From Prochlorococcus marinus CUG1435 (GTDB lineage: Bacteria > Cyanobacteriota > Cyanobacteriia > PCC-6307 > Cyanobiaceae): a stretch of 64,000 nucleotides of DNA. The notes under the pieces are model-generated. The model did not search any database, was not told the DNA's origin, and worked only from the letters and a program-made list of their open reading frames with translations. The position numbers and the translations under genes were made by a program. Of the stretch, positions 1 through 8,999 are shown one piece after another. Position 1 is the first letter of the stretch; each line of letters starts with the position of its first letter. The DNA lies in NCBI GenBank assembly GCA_017644375.1, contig JAEPLP010000001.1, positions 840,001 through 904,000 of the forward strand, read 5' to 3'.

Positions 1-1
1 T

Positions 2-418
2 AAAAGAATAATCGAAAAAGAAATAAAATTAATGTTAAGAAATTTAAATCTTCCCTTAAATAATGCTTTTTTTAATTCTTATCCTAGCCAATTATCTGGT
101 GGTCAATTGCAAAGAATTTCATTAGCCAGAGCGCTATTGTTGAAACCAAAAATTTTGATTTGTGATGAGAGCGTTAATATGTTGGATGCTTCAGTAAAAA
201 TAGAGATTCTTCAATTACTTAGATTCTTGCAAGAAAAAATGAATTTAACGATTATCTTTATTACTCATGATTTAGGTATTGCTAAAACATTTTGTGATAG
301 GTTGTTAGTTATGAATCACGGAAAGATAGTTGATGAAGGAGAAAGTTCGACAATATTCACTAAAACTCAAAACACGTATACAAAATCGCTTCTAAATTCC
401 TCTTTAAATCTTATTTAA
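2..418 (+). CDS. ABC transporter ATP-binding protein, C-terminal part (Opp/Dpp type)
   Basis: Partial gene: the frame is open to the left edge (the residues before the first ATG read KRIIEKEIKL), so the Walker A half lies outside the window. Visible are the ABC signature LSGGQLQR, a Walker B ending in CDES with the catalytic glutamate, a D-loop (NMLDASV) and the switch histidine in FITHD. The LD.SV wording after Walker B is typical of oligopeptide/dipeptide/nickel importer ATPases, so an Opp/Dpp-like import ATPase on the inner face of the plasma membrane is the best guess. The substrate cannot be told. The 3' end overlaps the convergent rluD gene by 8 bases. Confidence 0.85.
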   Translation, partial: KRIIEKEIKLMLRNLNLPLNNAFFNSYPSQLSGGQLQRISLARALLLKPKILICDESVNMLDASVKIEILQLLRFLQEKMNLTIIFITHDLGIAKTFCDRLLVMNHGKIVDEGESSTIFTKTQNTYTKSLLNSSLNLI

Positions 419-1370
419 CTTTAAGAACACTTAGTAATTTTTGAAAATCTAATGGTAATTCTGATTCAAATATCATTTCTTTACCATTTATTGGATGTAT
501 AAGTCCAAGCTTAATGGCGTGCAAAGCTTGGCCATCTAATTTACATGGTAGTTTTTTACATCTCCCATATAACGGATCACCCACAATTGGATGATTAATG
601 TGAGCGCAATGTACTCTTATTTGATGCGTTCGCCCCGTATCTAGTTTGAAACTCATTAATGAGTAATTGCCAAATCTTTCCACTAATTTCCAATAGGTAC
701 AGGCATACCTTCCTGAAGTTTCTTCAACTACTTTATATTTCAATCTATTTAATTTATCTCTGCCAATGTTTCCCACTATTTGGCCTTCTTCAGAATTAGG
801 TGCTCCATGAATTACTGCAATATATTCGCGTGATGCTATTTTTTCTTTGATTTGTTTCTGGAGATTTACTAATGCCTCTTGACTTTTTGCAACCACCATA
901 CATCCGGAGGTATCTTTATCTAATCTGTGAACAATCCCAGGTCTTAGTTTCCCATTAATTCCAGGTAGATCTTTACAGTGAAAAAGTAATCCATTCACTA
1001 AAGTTCCAGATTTGTGTCCAGGGGCTGGATGAACAATTAGTCCTGATTGTTTATTAATTACAATGATGTGCTCGTCTTCAAAAAGGATATTTAAATCCAT
1101 TTTTTCAGGTTTCAAATAAATAAGAGGTTCTGGAGGAGGCATCCATAATTGAATATTGTCGCCATTTTTTAATGGGGTCTTTGCTTTCGCGGTCTTATAG
1201 TTTACAAGTACTAAACCTGAATTTATAAAATGTTGAATTCTTGCTCTACTTTGTTCTGGCCTTTTACTTACCAACCATCTGTCTAGCCTCATAGGAAGAG
1301 GTAGCTCATAAATAATTTCTATAAGCTCACCTTCTCCAATACCGAAAGAATTTTGATTATTTAATTCCAT
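411..1370 (-). CDS. rluD: RluD-family 23S rRNA pseudouridine synthase
   Basis: Converts uridines of 23S rRNA to pseudouridine (the RluD family acts around helix 69). The 319-residue protein has an N-terminal S4 RNA-binding domain (about residues 28-75, beginning RLDRWLVSKRP) and the RluA/RluD catalytic domain with the signature HRLDKDTSG holding the catalytic aspartate, followed by the conserved GRTHQIRVH segment. Length is normal. Its ATG lies inside the end of rbgA (10-base overlap), so the two form a ribosome-maturation pair read from one transcript. Which uridines are modified cannot be read from the sequence. Confidence 0.93.
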   Translation of the reverse strand: MELNNQNSFGIGEGELIEIIYELPLPMRLDRWLVSKRPEQSRARIQHFINSGLVLVNYKTAKAKTPLKNGDNIQLWMPPPEPLIYLKPEKMDLNILFEDEHIIVINKQSGLIVHPAPGHKSGTLVNGLLFHCKDLPGINGKLRPGIVHRLDKDTSGCMVVAKSQEALVNLQKQIKEKIASREYIAVIHGAPNSEEGQIVGNIGRDKLNRLKYKVVEETSGRYACTYWKLVERFGNYSLMSFKLDTGRTHQIRVHCAHINHPIVGDPLYGRCKKLPCKLDGQALHAIKLGLIHPINGKEMIFESELPLDFQKLLSVLKVK

Positions 1371-2233
1371 AGTGGGACTTCTAAAGCAATTTTACCCAGC
1401 ATTTGATTTCTATAATCTTCCAATAACTTATAAGACATTCTCCTTTTATCGCCTGAGGTATGTTTTGAAGCTGCTTCGTCGATCCAAGCAGAAGGACTCT
1501 TAAAGCCTTTGATAATATCAACTCCATATCTATTAGATATTTGTTCCACTGAGATATTTGCATTCTTATTATTGTTGAGAGTGGATATAATTTTGATAAA
1601 TCCAATTGCGACACTCTCTATTTCATAAGCAGCTTCACCAATATCGTCACACAGTGCAAGATTAAGTGCTGATTTTTGATCTTCTAAATTTGGAGGTATA
1701 ACACCAGGAGCATCTAGCAGATCTATACCACTTTCTAATTTTATCCATCTTAAATTACGAGTCACGCCTGCTTTCCTAGCGCTATCTACAACTCTTTTTT
1801 TCGCAATTCTATTAATTAATGCTGACTTTCCTACGTTTGGAAAACCAAGTGTAAGGGCTCTAATTGGCCTTATTCTCATACCTCTAGAAATCCTTCTATC
1901 ATCAATCGAAGACCTAGAATCTTTGGCTGACTTACAAATTTCTTTAATCCCTATTCCTCTTTTAGCATCACACCAAAGAGGATATTGATCTTTAGCATTA
2001 AACCATTTATTCCAACTATTGATTGTAGTAGGGGAGATCATGTCTGATCTGTTAATAACAAGAATATGTTTTTTATTATTTATCCATTTATTTAAGTGTG
2101 GATGTCCTGTTGATAAAGGAATTCGTGCATCTCTAACTTCTATAACTAAATCTACTTTGTTGATAACTTCAGATAATTTCTTTTCTGCTTTTGCGATATG
2201 GCCTGGGTACCATTGGATTTTGGGTATGTCCAC
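1361..2233 (-). CDS. rbgA: Ribosome biogenesis GTPase RbgA/YlqF
   Basis: Circularly permuted GTPase that helps late assembly of the 50S subunit. The G motifs come in permuted order: G4-like NRSD near residue 61, then G1 GFPNVGKSA near residue 130, then G3 DAPG near residue 174, followed by the C-terminal helical ANTAR-like region. The 290-residue length fits the YlqF family. The start IQWYPGHIAKAEK is the family's usual N-terminus, which supports the chosen ATG. It is the first gene of a two-gene unit with rluD, overlapping it by 10 bases. Confidence 0.93.
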   Translation of the reverse strand: MDIPKIQWYPGHIAKAEKKLSEVINKVDLVIEVRDARIPLSTGHPHLNKWINNKKHILVINRSDMISPTTINSWNKWFNAKDQYPLWCDAKRGIGIKEICKSAKDSRSSIDDRRISRGMRIRPIRALTLGFPNVGKSALINRIAKKRVVDSARKAGVTRNLRWIKLESGIDLLDAPGVIPPNLEDQKSALNLALCDDIGEAAYEIESVAIGFIKIISTLNNNKNANISVEQISNRYGVDIIKGFKSPSAWIDEAASKHTSGDKRRMSYKLLEDYRNQMLGKIALEVPLWN

Positions 2234-2446
2234 TTCAATAAATCAAATAAAATTTTGTATTCCTTTTAGTTTTTATAAGTTTCAAAAGTATCTACTTCTA
2301 AATTTTAGTATAAATTTAATGACTAAAAAATTTTTATAATCGTTAATTCTTAAAATTTATTAAGGCATAAGTAACAGTAACTACTTTTTAACCCAATAAG
2401 CCCAAATTAACGTTAGGGTCTTGAGATTATAAATTTAGCTTGTTTA

Positions 2447-3655
2447 ATGTCAAAATTATCTCTTTCCAGTCTTGATAAGACACATTTAGAAGGAAAAAAA
2501 GTTCTTGTAAGAGTAGATTTTAATGTTCCATTAAATGAAGACGGTCAAATAACCGACGATACGCGTATTCGTGCAGCGATCCCAACTATTGAATATCTTA
2601 TTAATCATTCTGCAAAAGTTATTTTAGCTGCTCATTTTGGTAGACCAAAGGGTCAGGTAAATGAAAAAATGAGATTAATTCCAGTAGCAGCAAGATTAAG
2701 TGAATTGTTGAGGCAAAATGTTGCTCTTACTAACAGTTGTATTGGTGATGAAGCAGTTGCAGAATCAAATAGCTTATCTAATGGAGATGTTCTTTTACTT
2801 GAAAATGTTCGTTTTTTTGGTGAAGAGGAAAAGAACGACTTGGAGTTTGCTAAAAAATTAGCATCACATGCAGATATGTATGTAAATGATGCTTTCGGTG
2901 CTGCTCATAGAGCTCATGCTTCAACTCAGGGTGTTACTAATTATTTAAGTCCCTCAGTAGCTGGCTTCCTTTTAGAAAAAGAATTGAAATACTTACAAGG
3001 AGCGATAGATGCCCCAAAGCGTCCATTGGCAGCAATAGTTGGAGGATCAAAGGTCAGTAGCAAAATAGGAGTGCTTGATTCTTTACTAGATAAGTGTGAC
3101 AAAATTATGATTGGTGGAGGTATGATTTTTACTTTTTATAAAGCAAGAGGTCTAGATGTTGGAAAGAGCCTTGTAGAAGAAGACAAACTTGAGCTTGCCA
3201 AAGATTTAGAAGCAAAAGCAAAAGCAAAAGGGGTTGAATTATTATTACCTACTGATGTTGTTTTAGCTAATGAATTTTCTCCTGACGCCGAAAGTAAAAT
3301 ATCTCAAATTTATTCAATTAGTGGAGATTGGATGGGTCTCGATATTGGTCCAGATTCTATTAAAGTTTTTCAGAATGCTCTTGCAGAATGTAAGACAATA
3401 ATTTGGAATGGTCCAATGGGAGTTTTCGAATTTGATAAATTTGCAGAAGGTACAAATGCAATAGCTACTACCCTTGCAGACTTAAGTGCTTTTTCTGAAG
3501 TTTGTACTATTATTGGTGGTGGAGATTCAGTCGCCGCTGTAGAGAAAGCAGGATTAGCTGAGAAAATGTCTCATATATCTACTGGAGGCGGAGCTAGTTT
3601 GGAACTTTTAGAAGGTAAAATTTTACCTGGTGTAGCTGCTTTAGACGACGCTTAA
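2447..3655 (+). CDS. pgk: Phosphoglycerate kinase
   Basis: Interconverts 1,3-bisphosphoglycerate plus ADP and 3-phosphoglycerate plus ATP. In a cyanobacterium it runs mostly in the Calvin-cycle direction by day. 402 residues, full length. The substrate-site motif VRVDFNVPL is at residues 22-30, the hinge and lysine motif GGSKVSSKI near 200, and the nucleotide-binding GGGDSVAA near 355. The gene stands alone, in a gap of 213 bases after the divergent rbgA. A TATAAAT-like stretch sits at 2428-2434, but only some 12 bases before the ATG, so I do not call a promoter. The next gene on the other strand begins one base past the stop. Confidence 0.98.
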   Translation: MSKLSLSSLDKTHLEGKKVLVRVDFNVPLNEDGQITDDTRIRAAIPTIEYLINHSAKVILAAHFGRPKGQVNEKMRLIPVAARLSELLRQNVALTNSCIGDEAVAESNSLSNGDVLLLENVRFFGEEEKNDLEFAKKLASHADMYVNDAFGAAHRAHASTQGVTNYLSPSVAGFLLEKELKYLQGAIDAPKRPLAAIVGGSKVSSKIGVLDSLLDKCDKIMIGGGMIFTFYKARGLDVGKSLVEEDKLELAKDLEAKAKAKGVELLLPTDVVLANEFSPDAESKISQIYSISGDWMGLDIGPDSIKVFQNALAECKTIIWNGPMGVFEFDKFAEGTNAIATTLADLSAFSEVCTIIGGGDSVAAVEKAGLAEKMSHISTGGGASLELLEGKILPGVAALDDA

Positions 3656-3656
3656 G

Positions 3657-4382
3657 CTATATTTTATCAACAATATCTATACTCTTTGTAAATGTAATCA
3701 TCCCCTTGGGATGAGCTATGATTCCAGACCATATTTGTATCCCTGGCTTAGAAGGGGCTCGCGTCACTTTAAAAATTCCTCCCGTTGCTAATGGCTCTAA
3801 TAATATGTCTTGTTCAAAAAATGAATTAACTTGATGAGGTTTTATACTACCTGCAATAATTATATCTTCAAGAGGTTTATTTAGAATGATATCAATATCA
3901 TATTTTGAACCAGTAAGAACTTTATCAGGGATTTTAAAACTTATATCTATCTTATTACCATCATTTCTTATTGTCGTGAATAAATTTTTGATAATTCCTT
4001 GATCGATTTTCCCATTCACAATTGAAAATAAATAATCAAAATTGGATTCAAGTTTATGTATTTCTCCATTAACTATTTTTTCTCCCAAAACTTTTATTCG
4101 TAAAATATCTTTATTTCGAATGGTAGATTTTATTTTTTTAATCCTCCATTTGCTGTTAGGGAAATCATTAATAATCTTTGAAAATTGCTTTGGTATATTT
4201 TGATTCTCATCATCTCTAAAATTTTTTCTAATAAAAACTAAATCTCTCGAATTTAAAGAATTTTCTAGATTTTTAATAAAGTCACCTTTTAAAGTTTGCG
4301 TTATTGCTGAATAGGGAATAATGAGATAAATAAATAAGTAGAGAGGAACTCCTATATTTTTGAATAAGTTTAAATTCAACAT
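3657..4382 (-). CDS. Secreted or anchored protein of unknown function
   Basis: I do not recognise a named family. The 241-residue protein starts with a hydrophobic segment (about residues 8-28) that reads as a signal peptide or membrane anchor. After it comes an alpha+beta region (about 32-130) that looks like an NTF2-type fold: a helix-rich start, FRDD, then strands with WRIKKIKS and GKIDQGIIKNL. A beta-rich region follows (about 145-235) with alternating hydrophobics (KYDIDIILN, DIIIAGSI, GIQIWSGIIAHPKGM), like an Ig-type beta sandwich. The domain reading is inference from pattern only. The gene is divergent from murG, 40 bases away, and convergent with pgk, one base away. Confidence 0.75.
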   Translation of the reverse strand: MLNLNLFKNIGVPLYLFIYLIIPYSAITQTLKGDFIKNLENSLNSRDLVFIRKNFRDDENQNIPKQFSKIINDFPNSKWRIKKIKSTIRNKDILRIKVLGEKIVNGEIHKLESNFDYLFSIVNGKIDQGIIKNLFTTIRNDGNKIDISFKIPDKVLTGSKYDIDIILNKPLEDIIIAGSIKPHQVNSFFEQDILLEPLATGGIFKVTRAPSKPGIQIWSGIIAHPKGMITFTKSIDIVDKI

Positions 4383-4422
4383 TTTTTTTCAAGTTATTAA
4401 CATTCTACTAATTTAGGGTTTT

Positions 4423-5514
4423 ATGTCTAAAAAAAATAATTTATTAGTTGCAGCGAGTGGAACAGGGGGGCATATTTTCCCGGCTTTAGCAGTTTCTAAA
4501 GAAGCAGAAGATGAATGGAATATTCATTGGTTGGGAGTTCATCAAAGACTTGATGCAAATTTTATTCCTAAAAAATATAATTTGACGACTTTGAATTTAA
4601 AGACACCTAGAAAAAATATTTTTTTGTTTTATCAATATATAGAAATTTTAATGTCAACTTTCAAAATAATGCGTATTTTAAAAGAAAAAAAAATAAACTT
4701 AGTTTTTACTACTGGAGGTTATATATCAGCACCTACTATTATTGCTTCAAAACTTCTAAGGATACCAGTCATTATTCATGAATCAAATTTAATTCCAGGA
4801 ATGGTCACACAGTATTTTGGTTTCTTGTGTAATTATGTTCTTTTAGGTTTTAAGAAAACAAATTCTTATTTAAGAAATTGCAAAACTATTTTTACTGGAA
4901 CGCCTTTAAGACAGCAATTCTATAAATCTAATCCCTTGCCAGAATGGGTGCCAAAAGGAAAAGGACCTCTTTTAATTGTTATGGGAGGTAGTCAAGGAGC
5001 AAAAGCTATAAATCAAATTCTTTACGAATCTCTGGAATTTTTAATGAAAAAAAAGTTTCGAATAGTTCATATTATTGGTGAATGTAACAAATATACCTTT
5101 AATTTAAAAAATTCCAAAAATTATGTTCAAAAGAAATTTACTAATGAAATCGCAGGTTTAATTCAAAATTGTGATCTTGTAATATCGAGATCTGGTGCAG
5201 GAACAATAAATGAATTAATAGAGACTGAAAAACCTTCAATTTTAATTCCATTTCCTTATTCTAAAAATAATCATCAGGAGAAAAATGCAATGATTCTTGC
5301 CGAAAGTGGAGGCTCAGTTTTAATTAATCAAAATAATATCTCTAAAGAAGTTTTTGAAAAAACTCTAGAAAGAATTTTTAAAATAAAATTAAAAAACGGA
5401 AAAAATAACTACGAAATATTAGATCTCATGAAGAAGAATATGAAAAATAATAATAAAATGAATACTAAAAATAAGATCAAAAAATTTATTAATTATTTTT
5501 TAAAGGAATTTTGA
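4423..5514 (+). CDS. murG: UDP-GlcNAc:lipid I N-acetylglucosamine transferase
   Basis: Adds GlcNAc to lipid I to make lipid II, the peptidoglycan precursor, on the cytoplasmic face of the membrane. 363 residues in the GT-B fold: N-terminal glycine loop SGTGGHIFPAL (residues 12-22), a second glycine loop GGSQGAKAIN near 188, the UDP-GlcNAc site SRSGAGTINEL near 251 and HQEKNA near 285. The length is normal and the start is fixed by the N-terminal loop. The last 22 bases overlap the end of the convergent aminotransferase gene. The C-terminus is unusually rich in Lys and Asn. Confidence 0.96.
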   Translation: MSKKNNLLVAASGTGGHIFPALAVSKEAEDEWNIHWLGVHQRLDANFIPKKYNLTTLNLKTPRKNIFLFYQYIEILMSTFKIMRILKEKKINLVFTTGGYISAPTIIASKLLRIPVIIHESNLIPGMVTQYFGFLCNYVLLGFKKTNSYLRNCKTIFTGTPLRQQFYKSNPLPEWVPKGKGPLLIVMGGSQGAKAINQILYESLEFLMKKKFRIVHIIGECNKYTFNLKNSKNYVQKKFTNEIAGLIQNCDLVISRSGAGTINELIETEKPSILIPFPYSKNNHQEKNAMILAESGGSVLINQNNISKEVFEKTLERIFKIKLKNGKNNYEILDLMKKNMKNNNKMNTKNKIKKFINYFLKEF

Positions 5515-6617
5515 ATTTCATTACACAAAACAGTATTATTTTTCCTATTCTGCAAACTTATTCTTGCCCACTTGTCGTCAAGAAATTTAAAAGAATTACA
5601 TTCTCTAAGCAATATACCCTTATTTTCTAGGTATTTTATATTTGGTGATAATGATGTTTTACTTTCTATTAAAAAAAAGTTGGTTGAAGAGTTATGAACT
5701 TTAAGGTTTTCTATTTTTGATAATTTTTTAGATACTCTCTCTCTTTCAATATTTATCCAGCGGTGAATCTGACTTGTCCATTTTTCATAGAATTTTTTAT
5801 TATTTAGTAATTCAATTCCCGCTTTGATAGCAAAAGAATTTAAAGGCCAAGGGTCTCTATTGATTTTCCATTTCTTAAGTGTTGTCGAAGAGCCAACAAC
5901 GTAACCTAATCTAAGACCTGGAATATTGAAGATTTTGGTTAAGCTTCTCAAGACTAATAAATTATCATATTTTTGAATTAATGGTATTAAAGATTCTTTG
6001 TCTCCATTCGGTGTTATCGATAAGAAAGCCTCATCACAAATTACTAATTTATATTTTTTTATAATTTTCTCTAATGAATACTTCCCCCATAATTGGCCGG
6101 TAGGGTTATGTGGATTTGTTATCCAAATAACATCACCTTTAGGATGAAGCGGAAATGATTGAGGAAAAACATTTTCCCAGTTTTTTGGTAATTCGTAATG
6201 AATGTAATTGCTATTCCAACAATTTAAAGATCTCTCATAATCAACAAAGCTTGGAGAGGGGATACAACTTATTCCAAATTTGGATGCTTCATACCCTGCC
6301 CAGGTTATTAGCTCAGAAGCTCCATTCCCAGGCAATATATTGTCTGGGTTTATCCTATGAAATTTACCAATTATTTCTCTCAAATCACTTAAGTTTCTCT
6401 CAGGGTAATATCTAAATCCAAGATTCTTAATTTCCTCATTTAATGAATCTATTAGTATCTGAGGAGGATCAAAGGGTACTAATGAGGCACTTGCGTCAAT
6501 AATTTCAGAGGGTAATAAATTTAATTTCTTTGCTTTTGCATATACGTTTCCCCCATGTTTTAGGTTTGATGATTGCATGGTTAGTATTTTGTAATCATTA
6601 GGTTCCGGTTTATTCAT
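5493..6617 (-). CDS. Class I/II aminotransferase, CobC/HisC-like
   Basis: PLP-dependent fold-type I enzyme of 374 residues. Visible motifs are the substrate-loop NPHNPTGQLW near residue 170, a conserved CDEAF aspartate near 195, and the PLP lysine in SLTKIFNIPGLRLGY near 228. The family includes histidinol-phosphate aminotransferase and the threonine-phosphate decarboxylase of cobalamin synthesis (CobC/CobD type). The N-terminal KHGGNVYAKAKKL, with HGGN, is typical of the CobC/CobD branch, so a role in making the aminopropanol arm of (pseudo)cobalamin is the best inference. It lies 16 bases upstream of nothing in its direction except murG's convergent end, and follows pyrD closely on the same strand. 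Confidence 0.82.
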   Translation of the reverse strand: MNKPEPNDYKILTMQSSNLKHGGNVYAKAKKLNLLPSEIIDASASLVPFDPPQILIDSLNEEIKNLGFRYYPERNLSDLREIIGKFHRINPDNILPGNGASELITWAGYEASKFGISCIPSPSFVDYERSLNCWNSNYIHYELPKNWENVFPQSFPLHPKGDVIWITNPHNPTGQLWGKYSLEKIIKKYKLVICDEAFLSITPNGDKESLIPLIQKYDNLLVLRSLTKIFNIPGLRLGYVVGSSTTLKKWKINRDPWPLNSFAIKAGIELLNNKKFYEKWTSQIHRWINIERERVSKKLSKIENLKVHNSSTNFFLIESKTSLSPNIKYLENKGILLRECNSFKFLDDKWARISLQNRKNNTVLCNEIQNSFKK

Positions 6618-6633
6618 TATTCATTTTCTTATT

Positions 6634-7803
6634 TTATTCAATCCATTTTAGATCTGATCCAATGGCCTCTTTTATATTTGATAATTTATGGATATTTAGT
6701 TGCTTGATAATTCCTTGGAGTATATCCGGTACTAATTGTGGACCCTTATATATCCATCCTGTATAAAGTTGAATTAATGATGCTCCAGAACAAATTCTTT
6801 CCCATGCTGACTCAGGACTATCTATTCCACCAACGCCAATTAAAATAATCTTTTTATCAATATTATGTATATGTTTGATTATTTGATTTGCTTTTTTTTG
6901 TAGAGGCCTTCCACTTAATCCTCCATCCTCTTCAGAAAGTAATAATCCGGTTTGCATGATCTTTCTATTTCCAAGACCTAATCTATCTATGCTGGTGTTA
7001 GTAGCAATTATTCCATCTATGTTTTCCTCGATTATTAATTGGCAAATATCTTCAATATCTTTAAAGCTTAGATCTGGTGCAATTTTGACAAATAATGGTG
7101 GACAACTGGGTAAGTTTTTAATTTCTTTAATAAGTTCTTTTAGAAGAATTGGATCTTGTAACTTTCTAAGTCCTTCAGTATTTGGAGAACTTACGTTGAT
7201 TGCTGCATAATCACAATATGGAATTAATAATTTTAGAGAAGTTAAATAGTCATCTTGTGCTTGAGATAAATCTGTAATTTTAGACTTACCAAAATTTATC
7301 CCTAAACAAATATTATTTCTATTTTTTTTAAACTCAATTCCTTGTTCGACAAAGTTTTTAACTAGATTTTCAGCACCATAGTTATTGAAACCCATTCTAT
7401 TTAATGCTGCCTCTTCTTCTGCTAATCTAAATAATCTTGGTTTGGGATTACCATTTTGAGGAAATTTAGTTACCGTACCAAGTTCGGCAAATCCAAAACC
7501 AAAATCTTTCCATATATTTGCGGCATTTCCATTTTTGTCAAAACCCGCAGCTAAACCAATTGGATTACAAAAATTTATTCCACATATGTTCTGAGTTAAC
7601 CTTTTATCAACTACAGAAAATTCTTTATTTAGATTTTTGAAGATAGAAGAAACTACGGGCCAATTATATTTTCTTGAACTGAATGATAGGAGGCTAAGAG
7701 ATAAATTTGTTAAGTATTCTGCATCAATTCCAGAGTCTTTTTTTAATACAGGGGTAATCAAGTTTTTATAAAGATTTTTAAATACCCCCTTTTGTAAATT
7801 CAT
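6634..7803 (-). CDS. pyrD: Dihydroorotate dehydrogenase (quinone), class 2
   Basis: Oxidises dihydroorotate to orotate in pyrimidine synthesis and passes electrons to membrane quinone. 389 residues. An N-terminal helical stretch of class 2 enzymes precedes the FMN barrel. Motifs are GLAAGFDKNG near residue 85, the catalytic serine region NVSSPNTEGLR near 204 (serine as base marks class 2), and the phosphate-binding GVGGI and GASLIQLYTG near the end. The ATG overlaps the stop of rnhA by 4 bases. With pyrB at 39.9 kb the window carries two pyrimidine genes, not linked as an operon. Confidence 0.96.
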   Translation of the reverse strand: MNLQKGVFKNLYKNLITPVLKKDSGIDAEYLTNLSLSLLSFSSRKYNWPVVSSIFKNLNKEFSVVDKRLTQNICGINFCNPIGLAAGFDKNGNAANIWKDFGFGFAELGTVTKFPQNGNPKPRLFRLAEEEAALNRMGFNNYGAENLVKNFVEQGIEFKKNRNNICLGINFGKSKITDLSQAQDDYLTSLKLLIPYCDYAAINVSSPNTEGLRKLQDPILLKELIKEIKNLPSCPPLFVKIAPDLSFKDIEDICQLIIEENIDGIIATNTSIDRLGLGNRKIMQTGLLLSEEDGGLSGRPLQKKANQIIKHIHNIDKKIILIGVGGIDSPESAWERICSGASLIQLYTGWIYKGPQLVPDILQGIIKQLNIHKLSNIKEAIGSDLKWIE

Positions 7804-8528
7804 AAAAAATCAGGATTCTTTTTTTCTATTATCCAATATTTTTTATCTTTAGGAATCAATCTCCAATTACGCCATTCAAAAAGTGAATATTGTTTTATCT
7901 TTAAGTGGTTTTCTTCACCTAATAAGGTGTCTAGTTCAGGTGAACTTAAAAGGTACTTTTTTTCTGCAAATTTTTTAATTAATTCATTGCGGGAAAATAA
8001 TTCCTGAATTTCTGCAGGTGCATTTTTTTCAAAAAAATCAACAGAGGATTTTGCTTTTTTTAAGTTATTTTCTATAGATATACCTTTACTGTAATTAGTT
8101 GCAATTTTATCAACCCTATCATTTTGTTTATCCCCGCTATGACCTTTAACATATTCCATTATTAGGCCATTAATTCTTAATTGATCAATTTTTTGCCATA
8201 GATCAAGATTTTGAACTGGTTTTCCTGAACTTGTTTTCCATCCATTTCTCTTCCAATTAATAATCCATTTTGTATAACCCTCTATGACATATTTACTATC
8301 AGTTCTTAGTTTAAAGTTCTCTTTTAGTTGGTAGGTTTTTAATTTCTCAAGAGTTTTAATAGCCGCAGTGAGTTCCATTCTATTATTAGTAGTATTTTGC
8401 TCGGAACCACCTATTTCTAATTCGCTTTTATCGGCAAAAATTATTAAACCGCCCCAACCACCTGGGCCTGGATTACCACTGCAAGCTCCATCTGTTGCGG
8501 CTTCAATCGCAATACTATCACTATTCAT
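7800..8528 (-). CDS. rnhA: Ribonuclease HI with C-terminal extension
   Basis: Cuts the RNA strand of RNA-DNA hybrids. The first about 150 residues are a complete RNase HI: TDGACSGNPGPGGWG with the first catalytic Asp at residue 13, NRMELTAA with the Glu, RTDSKYV with the second Asp, and VKGHSGDKQNDRVD with the loop histidine and last Asp. About 90 more residues follow (from SIENN on), ending with LFEWRNWRLIPKDKKYWI. Ordinary bacterial RNase HI has no such tail. What the tail does is unknown to me. The gene overlaps pyrD by 4 bases and is separated from rplL by a hairpin. Confidence 0.94.
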   Translation of the reverse strand: MNSDSIAIEAATDGACSGNPGPGGWGGLIIFADKSELEIGGSEQNTTNNRMELTAAIKTLEKLKTYQLKENFKLRTDSKYVIEGYTKWIINWKRNGWKTSSGKPVQNLDLWQKIDQLRINGLIMEYVKGHSGDKQNDRVDKIATNYSKGISIENNLKKAKSSVDFFEKNAPAEIQELFSRNELIKKFAEKKYLLSSPELDTLLGEENHLKIKQYSLFEWRNWRLIPKDKKYWIIEKKNPDFL

Positions 8529-8536
8529 AATTTTTG

Positions 8537-8561
8537 AAGCCGATATTAAGGTTATCGGCTT
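8537..8561 (-). other. Hairpin between rplL and rnhA
   Basis: A perfect 9-bp stem, AAGCCGATA paired with TATCGGCTT, with a 7-base loop. It lies in the 47-base gap after rplL. Read on the minus strand it is followed by CAAAAATT and then the rnhA ATG, so there is no U-run and it is not a clear intrinsic terminator. It may act as a weak terminator, a stem that protects the rplJL mRNA, or a translation-blocking structure just before rnhA. Confidence 0.5.
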
Positions 8562-8575
8562 GAAAAAATGTACTC

Positions 8576-8971
8576 TTACTTAAGTGTAACTTTACCGCCA
8601 GCTTCTTCAATCTCTTTCTTTAAAGATTCAGCATCTGCTTTGGCAATTCCTTCTTTTACAGTTTTTGGTGCAGATTCAACAAGTGTTTTTGCATCGCCAA
8701 GACCTAGACCAGTTGCATTTCTTACAACCTTAAGGACTTTGATTTTTGCAGCTGCATCAAAGCTTTCGAGAACTACATCAAATTCAGTTTTCTCTTCAGC
8801 AGCGGCACCATCTCCATCACCGCCAGCTGCTCCTGGGGCTGCCATTACTACACCTGCAGAAGCTGCAGCAGATACTCCAAAAGCATCTTCAATTTGTTTG
8901 ACGAGCTCAGATGCTTCTAAAAGTGATAGAGATTTTAATGATTCAAGAATTTCTTCAGTTTTTGCGGACAT
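8576..8971 (-). CDS. rplL: 50S ribosomal protein L7/L12
   Basis: Stalk protein that recruits translation GTPases. 131 residues: an N-terminal dimerisation helix pair (to about 35), an alanine/glycine-rich hinge (about 36-58), and the C-terminal domain with [20 protein letters not shown], the factor-binding surface. Length and order are normal. It follows rplJ by 28 bases in the standard rplJ-rplL order. A long antisense frame covers it but is a shadow of the alanine-rich hinge. Confidence 0.98.
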   Translation of the reverse strand: MSAKTEEILESLKSLSLLEASELVKQIEDAFGVSAAASAGVVMAAPGAAGGDGDGAAAEEKTEFDVVLESFDAAAKIKVLKVVRNATGLGLGDAKTLVESAPKTVKEGIAKADAESLKKEIEEAGGKVTLK

Positions 8972-8999
8972 TTTCTTAAAGGTTAATTAGGGTTTGAAT

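Noticed and set aside
2428..2434. TATAAAT as a promoter for pgk
   Set aside because: It is about 12 bases from the ATG, leaving no room for a leader, and lacks a -35 box; AT-rich DNA gives many such matches.
5493..5514. Overlap of murG and aminotransferase ends as a special feature
   Set aside because: A 22-base convergent overlap is common in this compact genome type and both C-termini look normal.
8568..8990. A 140-codon plus-strand frame antisense to rplL
   Set aside because: It mirrors the alanine/glycine-rich L12 hinge on the other strand and reads as low-complexity Ser/Ala/Pro. rplL is certain, so this is a shadow.
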